Assembly: GCA_015179045.1 (NCBI GenBank)
Contig: WHUZ01000044.1
Coordinates: 461,734-525,733 of the forward strand
DNA: 64,000 nt
Source of the DNA: Kalaharituber pfeilii
Taxonomy: Eukaryota; Ascomycota; Pezizomycetes; Pezizales; Pezizaceae
Reading direction: 5' to 3'
The notes below the pieces were generated by a model. The model was not told the DNA's origin and did no database searches. It saw nothing but the letters and a program-made list of their open reading frames with translations. Shown here one piece after another: positions 9,822-19,079 of the stretch (within the stretch, counting starts at the first letter, position 1; the number at the start of each line of letters is the position of its first letter). The position numbers were made by a program, and so were the translations under genes.

Positions 9822-10726
9822 AAGTTACACCCTTATATTTACTACATCATCGTAGAAGCCGTAACAGGGATCCGCTGATGGCACTAATGGGATGGATGGA
9901 ACAATAAGGGACTTGCCATGTCACTAGTTTGTCATTACGTTATTTTGTCTCTCCTTCTCTTTCAAGTAGTACCTAACATGTCGCCGTAGCCCCTAGGGCG
10001 GTATGCGACTAATGATATATTCTCTCCAATATTTTTTTTTTTTTTTTTTTTTTTTTTTATATCATTACTCGCAGACCGCCCAATGGGCTATGGCGAGTTA
10101 TTTATTAAAGAAAGAAAAGAGTAACCATCCCTAACTACATGTGGTGCCCGCGACTCTCTTACATGATGCGGGTGGTCAATACAGCCTACTTTCTCCACCT
10201 GTCCGGCTCGTATTGAGTGGTCCTCAAAAACTTCCCGCCTAACCTGACTCTGTCTATGTCCGTCTCCTCCTCTAAATACACCACGACCGAGCTGGTCTTC
10301 TTCCCTTCCTTCCTCCATCAGCTCGGCCTTTCGTCTCAACCACCTTATCCCCACGGTCTTGCCAAGTCTCTTGTTCCCAGACTCCAGCCACTTCCTCACC
10401 TTCCCCAAATCCTTCCTCAGCGTAATTCCATGTACGACGACGCCGAATTTCGATGTGGTGGCGTCGGTGTTAGGTGTTGGGGCGGAGGGCTTACTAGTGA
10501 GTGGCACGAGCCGAGCTAGCTCGAGCTCGACTGATCTTGAGCTCGAGCTTGAGACAGCCAAGATCACGCTACTGTGTTCTACCGGGATATTGCGCACAAC
10601 CGGGATATTGCGCACTTTCGGAACATGCGAACTTTTGCAGTAGTGGCTGCAATTCATGTGCGAGTATTATGAAACTTTAGGATGATGTTTTTAACATATC
10701 CTGAAATATATCCTGTGTCGCAGATT

Positions 10727-10958
10727 GCATATATCGGAGGACAGCATGGTGTACTGTACTGAGATGATTGCAGAGAGGCGGCAAAGGTTAAGGGAGGCGG
10801 ATGCAGTGAAGCTGGCATGGGTCAAGGCCCACGTAGGGATAGAAGGCAATGAGAAGGCAGATGAGTTGGCCAAAGAGGGGGCCAAGTGCATGAGGTATGA
10901 TGGGTAGGCCACTGAGGGTGGGCTGCGTCAAGAGTTAGTTCGAAAAAGAAAAGAGGAG

Positions 10959-11006
<48 letters not shown>

Positions 11007-11513
11007 CATTACTCGCATGCCGCCTTGTAAGAGGAGAGGGAGCGTGCAGGGTTTGGGAAGGGCAAATTCGTGAAGTGGGGCAGGAGAGCACTCACAAATT
11101 ACACATGGCTGCGGACTGGAAAAGGCGGAGCTATGTGGAGGAGGATGGTCAGTGGCGAGGAGGTACAATGTACATGTGGTGAGGCATGGAGTGCTGAGCA
11201 TGTGGTGTTCAGATGCACCGAACTGGAGCGACCCCAGAGGAAGGACAAAGATGGGGCGCATGTCACCTGGCAGTCCTGGGAGGACCTAGAGGAGAAAGGG
11301 TGAAAGCAAGGTGTGGAGGGCGACCCGGTCGAGTACTGGTTTGCCTGCCTCGATCTGGGGTAGCCGGGGACGGAGAGCACTGAGTGCTCAAGATGTGCAT
11401 GTAGATTCCGTAGTTAGGTGTTGCAAACCTGGCCCGGGTATATGGGTCCCTGCCATAGGCTGATAGCCTGTATGCGGGGTTACGTGAATAAAAAAAAAAA
11501 AAAAAAAAAAAAT
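10727..11513 (+). mobile_element. LINE A' fragment with RNase H and finger
   Basis: It encodes READAVKLAWVKAHVGIEGN, then EKADELAKEG (end of RNase H), and after a tail-only insertion KWGRRALTNYTWLRTGKGG, then VQCTCGEAWSAEHVVFRC (CCHC finger). It ends in a 3'UTR with the A' tail (CTGCCATAGGCTGATAGCCT, GCGGGGTTACGTGA) and poly(A) to 11512. It is 5'-truncated; no TSD was found. Confidence 0.8.
10964..11028 (-). mobile_element. Tail-only retroposon B5, about 25 nt body
   Basis: About 39 nt of poly(T) followed by only ATGTCATTACTCGCATGCCG and CCTTGT. TSD AAGAGGAGAGGGA at 10951-10963 and 11029-11041. Only the distal arm of the B hairpin and the terminal motif are present, so the body is about 25 nt. 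Confidence 0.9.
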
Positions 11514-11994
11514 ACCTAATTAGTGTTACGGGCGTGAGGGGCTCGGCTACGCTGGGCCCGGAGGCTAGGTGTTACGGCTAAGGAGTGTATATGGCGGGCC
11601 GGAAGGTGTATATACGGCGGGCCGAAATGGCTACGGAGGTGTGTGGGCTGCGGGCCGGAATGGCTACGGAGGTGTGTAGGCTGCGGGCCGAAATGCCTAC
11701 GGAAGCGTATATACGGCGGGCCGGACGGGCAGCTACTCGGCGTGGGGCGCGCAGCGGAGCGGAGCGATTCACGGGCGTAGTGAGGGAACGATAGGTTCAG
11801 AGTTATAGAGAACTTAGAACACCGCTAGGGTCTTGATTCTTTTAACTATGCTATCACCAGCCGGCGCTTATATAGACTTCAGCGCAGTCATACATGACTA
11901 GTCAACAAATGAATAACTGGCGACGTGGCAATTCCTTACCAATGCCAATACATGTAGTAATAGGTCAACGTAACAGAAACATGCAATAATAGTA

Positions 11995-12922
11995 GTGGTT
12001 GTCACTGAATAATTGAGAATAGTTATCAGAAGTTATCAGAGAAAACACGCCAACCAAACTAGGCAGGAACCGTGAGGTACCCCTTTTACCCTGCGAAATT
12101 TATTAGTAAGTAAAATGAATTTCCACGACTAAACGCCCTACACATCCACGCATGTACTAGACAGAAAAATAAGTATTTGGACAGGGGAAAGATGCATATT
12201 ATGCGCTGTGCGGTATTTGGCATATTTTGGTATGCTTGGCGGTAAAACAGGCCCAAATTCATTATGTCAGCTGTCCAAATTTCATCACGTCAGCTGTCCA
12301 AATACTTTCTTACATAATGAATTTGGACACCCTATCACGAAATTTGGACTGTCTTATGGCTATTACCAGCCAAGCATACAAAAATATGCTAGTTTCTGCT
12401 GAATACTGCATGAGGCATAATTATGCATTTATCTTCTGTCCAAATACTTATTTTTCTGTCTAGTAAAAGCTATTATAATGCTCATAGTTCTTGATTCAGA
12501 TGCAGACTCCAACTCAGATTTAGAGAAAATGGCCAAAGATACACTTCTTATATCAATACAATATTTTAAAGTAAATTGATATATAAAAAAGATATAAATA
12601 TAAATAGAATATGTTTGAATTACTTGTAGTTATAGATGCATGCTGAAGGTTGATGTGAATCAAGATGTGTATATATAGATGCTACATATAGTATGAAATG
12701 TTGTGGGTGTATGCAGTAAAGTAGATTACTAACTGAGCTCTACTTACTAGAATAGCTATTTACTAGTCCATTTTGACTGGTAAAAGAATTTATGCTAGTA
12801 AGTTGTACTATTATCTAATAGGCTAATGAACAAAGGGGCCAAGGTACTAAAAACGCTTTAGTTAAGTATAGTAAAGTATAGCAAAGTGTAGTAACTATTC
12901 TCAATTATTTAGTAACAACTAC
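11995..12922. mobile_element. MITE-E1, 928 bp, TAGTA-flanked
   Basis: Terminal inverted repeats GTGGTTGTCACTGAATAATT and the complement of AATTATTTAGTAACAACTAC. TAGTA flanks both ends. The paralogous LTR at 5803-6376 has the empty site with one TAGTA (6154-6158), which proves the insertion. It contains MITE-G. Confidence 0.85.
12157..12463. mobile_element. MITE-G, 307 bp, TA-flanked
   Basis: Perfect inverted ends CTAGACAGAAAAATAAGTAT, continuing TTGGACAG, with TA on each side, as for Tc1/mariner-type elements. Inside are further inverted blocks with GTCAGCTGTCCAAAT. A degenerate relative is at about 28920-29050. It is inserted in MITE-E1. Confidence 0.85.
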
Positions 12923-13227
12923 TAGTACAGACACAAGATAATAATATATACTACTAGTATATGTATGCATATTAGCTTCAATAAGCTGAGTACATGTAGA
13001 GTATATAGGTGATCTAGAGATTATACTATTAATCGATAACATACACTTCCTTAAAACTATCTTATGCAAAAGACAAAGAACCTTCTGCCAAGTCTAATAC
13101 AGTATTGGTCTTACTGAGGGTTCAAGATAAGTGTTCTTCTTATCAGGTAATAGTATTTGCATCGGTCCAAGTCAGTACAAGTCAGTTTTTCAGTACAAGT
13201 TTTTACTTTGAACTGACACTGACTCTC

Positions 13228-13289
13228 GCCATAGCCCGTTGGGCGGCACGCGAGTATTGATATAAAAAAAAAAAAAAAAAAAAAAAACC
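13228..13289 (+). mobile_element. Tail-only retroposon B1
   Basis: GCCATAGCCCGTTGGGCGGC, then ACGCGAGTATTGATAT and poly(A); about 37 nt of body. TSD GACACTGACTCTC at 13215-13227 and 13290-13302. Confidence 0.95.
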
Positions 13290-13321
13290 GACACTGACTC
13301 TCTCTCCTTACTTATTCCCTA

Positions 13322-13381
13322 TATACTTAATATTGCCATAGCCTATAGGGTAGCATGCGAGTAATGAAAAAAAAAAAAAAA
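13322..13381 (+). mobile_element. Tail-only retroposon B2, decayed
   Basis: ATTGCCATAGCCTATAGGGT, AGCATGCGAGTAATG and poly(A). No TSD is recognisable. Confidence 0.6.
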
Positions 13382-14330
13382 GATAGTTGGCTAGCAACAT
13401 CTGCTAGTCCTCTATGCAATTCATAACTGCGACTATCATATATGACCATTCTATCGCATATATGTACTCAGTACATATTTGGCTGTGTACTGCTCTCATA
13501 TAAGTATTGTGCACTCCACTCAGTACTTGCACTAGGTAAGCCTTAATATCTAATACATATTTGTAAACTCCGTTCAGCAATGTGCTGAGTTGGCCTGCCT
13601 TCAAGGTCATAGGTCACTATAATCATAGTAGGTAGAGTGTCAGTGAGCGTTGCATGCATAAGATATAATAGCAATAAGTATCACAATCAGTAACTCTATA
13701 CTTACTACTCTATTGTTTTCATGCCTAGATAGCAACTCTATAACTTCATTGCGCAGTTCACAATTATGGCAGAGAGTAATGTCAAGATAACTCACAAAAA
13801 TGCAAGATTGGCAAAAAAAAAAAATATGCAGTATTAGAATTTATAACTTAAATAAGTAATTTTCAAAAATAGCTAGGTAATGCCCGCAGGTGGCTTGAAA
13901 CTAGGGCACAGACTATGTCCTGGTGATTACCACTTGTCCCTACTTGTCTAGCGTTAGGAAAAATGCATGGTTATTGTGGGTGCTACCGTTGCAAAAAAAT
14001 CTTTCTGCCCTATGCGTTGCCATACTACTGGCAGATCAAGTGAAAGCACCCTCAGACAAGCGGAGGCACCCGGTAGCTTGGGGCAATTCCATGGCCAGCT
14101 CGGACTCAAGCTGAGGCCCAGGCTGAGACCAGGCGATCATAAGTGGGAAAAACGGCCAGTGTGCGTACAGGCAGAAAGTGCCTGTCCCGAGAGGTTTTGA
14201 CATAATACTATCTCTAGCTAAGCTGACAATTTACTACAGGCAGGCAAAGTTCTCAACACACGCCGAAACAGAATGGAAGGTGAGACTATGAGCGCTATCA
14301 TATGCTACTGAATTTGGCAGATAGCAGTGA
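13382..14330. other. No gene seen inside the TIR element
   Basis: AT-rich sequence between the tail-only elements and the right end of D2. No transposase motif could be read; the last 80 bases resemble the interior of the 343 bp relative at 36150-36230. Confidence 0.4.
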
Positions 14331-15017
14331 TGAGGATGAAGATGAAGTTGTAGAATAGTTTAGATTAGTTATTAATATCATATAATCAAGACTAGCTGGC
14401 TCAAGCCAACCTTCTATTTGATAAGCTCGGCTTGAGCCGAGCTCACTCACGAGCTGGCTCGAGCTCACCCTCTAGCTCGGCTCAAGCTAGCTCGTGCCGC
14501 TCACAAGGGCTTACTAGTTTCTCGTCTTCATCTTGTGAGGTCTGGTGTCGGTACCGGGGATTTCGGTGTCGATGTAGGGGTTGGACGTGTCAGTGTCGGT
14601 GTCAGGGTCAGGAGCTTCGTTGGTGTGGTAGTGGCGTCGGGTGTCGCCGGGGTCCCGGTCGGGGACGAGTTCGTGGACCTTCTGGTCCAGCCATCTCTTT
14701 ATCTCGTAGGGTGTATTGTCTGATGGCTGCTTCCCCTTCCTTTTCCTGGTTGGGGGGGTTTGCTGGCTGGTGCTACCTGCCGGTTTAAAGTCCGTGCACG
14801 GGGCCCCCGTTATTTCAGACGGGACGTGGTGGAAGGACTAACAAACCTGGAGTCCGTCGAGACGTTTGTTTACGGGGAGACGGAGAGGGTAGAAGCCCGG
14901 ACATTGAGGTTCGATGATGAACCAGTCAGAAGACCACAGCCGGACACGATATACCTGAGAGGGGCTCTTGGGCACAGAGACCCTCTGCCCCTACATGTAC
15001 ACCCGATACACCCATCC

Positions 15018-15074
15018 AATCGCCATAGCCCGTAGGGCGGCCTGCGATTAATGATATAAAAAAAAAAAAAAAAA
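15018..15074 (+). mobile_element. Tail-only retroposon B3
   Basis: AATCGCCATAGCCCGTAGGG, CGGCCTGCGATTAATGATAT and poly(A). The flanks GATACACCCATCC and GATACCCATCC are an imperfect TSD. Confidence 0.8.
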
Positions 15075-15094
15075 GATACCCATCCGATCTTCGT

Positions 15095-15132
15095 TTTTTT
15101 TTTTTTTTTTTTATTTCATTAATCGTATGCCG
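15095..15132 (-). mobile_element. Tail-only retroposon B4, about 20 nt body
   Basis: About 18 nt of poly(T) then ATTTCATTAATCGTATGCCG. Perfect 14 bp TSD CATCCGATCTTCGT at 15081-15094 and 15133-15146. It is 20 bases from B3, whose downstream flank it uses. It has the shortest body seen here. Confidence 0.9.
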
Positions 15133-15146
15133 CATCCGATCTTCGT

Positions 15147-15956
15147 AAGGAGGAGTGGGAGAGACTAATAGCCAGGGAGGAAGAAGAAGGATGGATGAGC
15201 GTATACACTGATGGGAGCAGGATGGAGGACAAGACAGGCGCCGGAGTGCACCAAGCCAGAAAAGACACATCCATATACCTAGGGGGAAGATGCACGGTCA
15301 ATGACGCTGAATTGATAGCGGTGGGAGAGGCCATGCGCAGAGAGGGGGAGCTGCTAATCATAACGGACTCCAGGACCATAGTGACAAGGATGAAGGGGAT
15401 AGCCAGGGGGGACCTAACCCCAGGAGGAGCAGAGGAGTGGGTAAGGAGAAGGTGGGATGAAAGGATGTCAAGGGGGGATCGAGACCTGGCGATTCTGTGG
15501 GTAAAAGCACACAGAGATATAGCCGGTAACACGGAGGCGGACACGGCGGCCAAAATAGCCACGGCGCTACAATACCAGGACGAGACGGTGACAGAAGCGG
15601 GCATCCGACAAGAGGCGAAGGCTAGTAGAGGGGTGGAGAGAAAGAGACTACAGCTGACGTACAGGCCACTCGAATACCTGGGGACCAGAAGGATGGTGGC
15701 CACACTCACAGGCATCATGGAGGACAAAGGATTGAGACAATGGAGACACCAGATAGGCAAGGAGGATTCACCGGAGTGCAGGTGGTGTGGAAAGGCCCTC
15801 GAGAATTACAGACATATATCAAGAGAGTGCGAGGTGTGGAAGAAGAGACTACCAGGAGGAGAGACAGGGCTGAAGATGCCAACAGGAGTAGAGAAAGGGA
15901 AGGGGAAGGAAGAGGGAGAGAAGAAGGGGACGAAAGAGGGGAGAAGAAGGGGATGA
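15147..15956 (+). CDS. LINE-B ORF2 C-terminus: RNase H and CCHC finger (partial)
   Basis: Open for 270 codons. RNase H motifs appear in order: VYTDGSRMEDKTGAGV (first Asp), AELIAVGEAM (Glu), LIITDSRTIV (second Asp), WVKAHRDIAGNTEADTAAK (His and last Asp). After a linker (LTYRPLEYLGTRRMVATLTG) comes the C-terminal finger CRWCGKALENYRHISREC and a Glu/Lys/Gly-rich tail. All four acidic residues are present, so this domain could still fold. The N-terminal RT part is absent by truncation; LESVETFVYGETERVEART at 14850-14910 is the preceding linker, cut off by the B3 and B4 insertions. It would remove template RNA during reverse transcription. Confidence 0.85.
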   Translation, partial: KEEWERLIAREEEEGWMSVYTDGSRMEDKTGAGVHQARKDTSIYLGGRCTVNDAELIAVGEAMRREGELLIITDSRTIVTRMKGIARGDLTPGGAEEWVRRRWDERMSRGDRDLAILWVKAHRDIAGNTEADTAAKIATALQYQDETVTEAGIRQEAKASRGVERKRLQLTYRPLEYLGTRRMVATLTGIMEDKGLRQWRHQIGKEDSPECRWCGKALENYRHISRECEVWKKRLPGGETGLKMPTGVEKGKGKEEGEKKGTKEGRRRG

Positions 15957-16791
15957 CACTAGCCGAGGTGCTGGACTGGGCAGCGAGCTAGCTGATTTCT
16001 ATCTGACTATTATTTTCCTTTACACTCTTTCCTTATCTATCATCTGCGATTTACATATTCTGTACCTAACACCTCGCCGTAGCCTGATAGGCGGCATGCG
16101 AGTAATGAAATAAAAAAAATAAAAAAAGTCCGTGCACGTGATGGGACTGAGCCCCAAAGTCTGTTATGGTGGTGGTGGCGCTGGTTGTATGTCTATGCAG
16201 GTGATGGGGCTGAACCCCAATATCTGTTGTGGTGGCGTCGGCGTCGGCTGAGTGTCCACGCACGTGATGGGGCTGAACCCCAGAGTCTGTTGTGGTGGTG
16301 GTAGTGGTGTGGGTGTCTGCATGGGCAGCGGGGTCATTGCATAATATGCGTCGACCCCCCCATGCCCAAACAGTTCGAGTCTGCGTGCCTCCAAGGCCTT
16401 TCTAAGTCTTTCCTCTCTGTCCGCGTCCCCCGGGGGGTGCAGTGTCTTTGTCTTTGTCGACGGGGGAGTCGGCGGGGCGGGGCGGGGGCGAGGGCGGGGC
16501 ATTGTCTTATTGGCTGTTTCGTCTCTCTCCGCCGGAGGCTATTGGAGCTTGGCGCCGCGTTAGTGTGGGTGTTGTGCTGGCAACGGTGGTGGCGAGCTGC
16601 AAATCTCCTCGAAGTTTCACCCCGGGAGGAAACTTGTGGGTTATGTTTTTGGAGGATAAAAATTAGATCAAAATACTCAGCACGCTGAGGGCTTTTGATC
16701 TATGTAGATTTCACTGGGGGGGACGTCGTGGTTGTGGAGTCGCTTCCAAACGCTCATCCTGTGGTGGTTGTTGTCGGTGTCTCTCCAATAT

Positions 16792-19074
16792 TGATGGCAT
16801 GAGATCAGAACCGATGCATGTGCATGCATATAAGTAAGATGGAATGAGGGCGACAGAACCATTAACCTACTTATGCGGTAGTCTCGTAACCAGACTTATG
16901 ATACACGGAATATGTGGCTCGCTCGGCGCTAGCCGACCAGCTGCTGCGCCGCTAGCGCTCACGTGGCTGAATTACCCAAATTCGCACTTTCAATTAATCC
17001 TGGCCCCAAGGCGAGATCGCCTTTCCTCAGGCATCGGCGTATTAGCATAGGAGCGAGAATCTCCCCGCCCTTCGGACGCCTGTTAGCAGGAGACAAATAT
17101 TGTAATAAAACATTACTGGAGATCACAGAAAGCTGTTTGTTTTTCTCACTATAATATTATAAACTGTGTGGGGCTGTGCTGGACAGTTCAAACCTTTCAA
17201 TCAATGCATGCTTAGGGTAGGATCTCACCAGGCGACAAATCTGGTACGGTCTGCTCCGCAGGCACACGCCAAACCTAGGTCCGGTCTTAGGAAGAGCAAA
17301 TCGGGTGGATTAAGTAAAATTTGTAGATCCCTTTTGTTTTTCTTGCTTTTAAACTGATCTGCGTTATTACCAACGTCGCTAACATTCCCCCGCTGTTTCA
17401 GCCTCCTCCTTTCTTTTTCATCCCCGCTTCTAGTCGCATAGAGTTACTAAGTTGTCTACAACACTTGCGGTAACTGATCCTGGCAACAAACTTTAGTCAG
17501 GAAAGTTCTTGAAATAAATGGAATTGAAAAGTTGACATCATGCTTACCGGCAAGATCGCAATACTTCATCCAGGGTTTAATTACATAAATAACAAATACC
17601 ATGCACCTTACCAAGGAAAGTTCCGCATGAATCCCTCGGAAACCCCATTTTTTGGAGGCCTCCCAAAATAGTCGATCAATATATCCTGTATCAATCTGGA
17701 AGCAATGAGTTGCGGAACTGATCTATCTAAGCGTGTGCAATGTCAGATGACAACTCTGACAAACATCGCTGAAGCTGAGCTCCACATTATGCCGCTAGCG
17801 TTACTACACTTAGGAGATAATACATGCGGATGCTCGCCGCAGTAGAGACGTCGAATCTCTGTATCCCAAGAGAACACTTTTTATGATTCTGAATTTGGAC
17901 AGGTTACAATGGAATACATGCCAGCATGGGAAATCGACGTGCGCAATTGTCCTCGCTCCCCATTTTCATTTTTATTTTCTAACTTTTTTTCACTTTTTGT
18001 TTTTTTTTAAAAAAAAAATCAATATTTGTTTTCTTTTTTTCTTGAGCGGCATCTGTGTGGTCTGTTTTATGTTGAGAACCCGACTGTGCTTGTTCACCTG
18101 AGAAGAGAAAGCGAATCCCTGGAATCTATTTCCTGGGCAGGGCCTACATATGCAGCTGTCAGATCGTCAGCTGATGATAGATATATCCTGGTTAGCATGT
18201 GCATTCACGGTTGAGATCTTGAGACCCCTGAACCCTAACTAGTACATCCTACTCTGTAAAACTAATGATGAACAAAACATACATCCAGGGGTGATAATCC
18301 AATTCACTATTCATGTTGAGGCGAAGCTGTTCCGCAACTGCATTGAGCGACCGCACGGCCCCTTATGCCGGCGCGGTTGCCTTCAAAACGTCGGCGTCGC
18401 GCGCTGCACGCCCATGTTCGGCGCATTGTAGTCCGCCCAAACCCCCGTTTCCACTCCAATGAGGATCTAAGAAGAACATACGTTTGACTTATTTATACAG
18501 GCGCAGCATCCTTCACTTATCACATTATCCCTCTTTCCACATTTAAGGTGCGCAGTCTTGAATTCAAAACCACAACATCCGGACTCATAATTCGCTCCAG
18601 CTAGACCTAGACGAGGCGCGGCTAACGTTGGAGAGAGAGACACTACATATACAATAAGACGACACCTTCAAACCTCGGCCTCTCCACAGAACCTCCAAGT
18701 ATTTCCTCGACTACCTCCCCTTCTCCCTCCTTCACCTCTTCTCTTCACGTCCCTCGCCCGTCGGGCCTCCTCTCCACGGAAGCGCTCCTCCACCGCAACC
18801 ACAACTCCTGTTCTTATTTTCATTTATTTATTCATTGATTTATGCTGAAGAAACCCCGCATACACGCTACAGCCTGTGATAGGAACCGCAAACTCCTTGA
18901 CCCTGTCCACACCTCCCTCTGTCAATAACAGCCACCTCCTCAGATCTTCCACGCCAGTTCCCAGTATCTTGGGCACACCTGCACCCAGTTAGTTTCTGTC
19001 TCATCAGCCCCCTGCGGCAATACTGCGCTCCAGTCTTCCTATCAAATCTCTGCTAGCGCTTGAGGATACATCCA
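16792..19074. other. No gene seen; degenerate A' tail at 18806-18890
   Basis: Unique-looking sequence of mixed GC content. A decayed reverse-strand A' tail (ACCCCGCATACACGCTACAG, GGAACC) with a T-rich side lies at about 18806-18890, with weak flanking AACTCCT repeats. 18490-18780 (TATTTATACAGG, then C/T-rich sequence) could be the old promoter and leader of the gene at 19565. Confidence 0.45.
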
Positions 19075-19079
19075 GTAAC

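Larger units (their letters stand above)
8547..9866 (-). mobile_element. Solo LTR, family L2 copy 2, with nested insertions
   Basis: On the reverse strand it starts TGTTACGGCTTC (ending at 9866) and ends CCCTGACA (8547). Without its insertions it is about 410 bp. It contains a tail-only A element (8617-8685), an ORF1-only LINE (8904-9644) and another tail-only A element (9758-9821). The outer 5 bp flanks, CCAAA and GGGAT, do not match, so the outer junctions were changed after insertion. Confidence 0.85.
6382..10020 (+). mobile_element. LINE-B ORF2/3' copy, heavily interrupted
   Basis: The host element is what remains when the insertions are removed: 6382-6658 (end of the RT region, with TIATWGCWAW and EKWQYTVARSITGAPWGTGR), 7491-7657 (LESIQTFVEGN, VFLRGSLGNKDPLPL), 7807-7874 plus 8340-8546 (RNase H) and 9867-10020 (3'UTR ending in a B tail). 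It is interrupted by an ORF1-only LINE, an A-tailed fragment and two solo LTRs, with further elements inside those. The first part of RNase H is missing. Confidence 0.8.
11524..13170 (+). mobile_element. Solo LTR, family F copy 2, truncated and filled
   Basis: It begins TGTTACGGGCGTGAGGGGCT like copy 1. Its promoter-proximal part has an expanded tandem repeat of about 40 bp (GGCGGGCCGGAA..., 11580-11730). It contains MITE-E1. After it, homology to copy 1 resumes (AAAGACAAAGAACCTTCTGC) up to about 13150, but the CCGTAACA end is missing. This half is more AT-rich than copy 1, with C-to-T changes. Confidence 0.8.
10496..14505. mobile_element. 4.0 kb TIR element D2
   Basis: The left end AGTGAGTGGCACGAGCCGAG and the right end (reverse TGTGAGCGGCACGAGCTAGC) are inverted repeats rich in GAGCTCGAGC. 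A perfect 10 bp duplication AGGGCTTACT is at 10486-10495 and 14506-14515, and the ORF1 sequence continues across it. Near the right end an open stretch reads LLNLADSSDEDEDEVVE then stop, possibly the end of a lost transposase. The rest is filled by later insertions. A 343 bp relative is at 35951-36293. Superfamily uncertain (hAT- or Mutator-like by TSD length). Confidence 0.7.
14801..16124 (+). mobile_element. LINE-B copy, 1.3 kb, with TSD
   Basis: TSD AAAGTCCGTGCACG at 14787-14800 and 16125-16138. It is 5'-truncated in ORF2 before RNase H and ends with the B tail (CCTCGCCGTAGCCTGATAGG) and an A-rich end. Two tail-only insertions (15018-15074 and 15095-15132) interrupt the reading frame. Confidence 0.95.
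10100..16502 (-). pseudogene. ORF1 of the split ORF1-only LINE
   Basis: The N-terminus starts MPRPRPRPAPPTPP (16502), then REERLRKALEARRLELFG and two copies of LGFSPITC. The middle part (14500-14800) has RKRKGKQPSDNTPYEIKRW. The C-terminal part (10250-10485) has FGVVVHGITLRKDLGKVRKW and GKTVGIRWLRRKAELMEEG. A frameshift follows near 10310, and the KTRN-stop region near 14520 is also broken. The gene is dead but its domain order equals the other ORF1-only copies: Pro-rich N-terminus, repeat, basic linker, RRM-like end. Confidence 0.7.
10033..16779 (-). mobile_element. Full-length ORF1-only LINE, split by two insertions
   Basis: A perfect 12 bp TSD, TCTCTCCAATAT, lies at 10021-10032 and 16780-16791. 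Removing the TIR element (10496-14505 plus one TSD copy) and the LINE-B copy (14801-16124 plus one TSD copy) leaves about 1.39 kb. On the reverse strand it reads 5'UTR (starting ACACCGACAACAACC), ORF1 from the ATG at 16502, then the 3'UTR, B tail and poly(A) at 10033. So this LINE is complete at both ends but has no ORF2. Confidence 0.85.
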
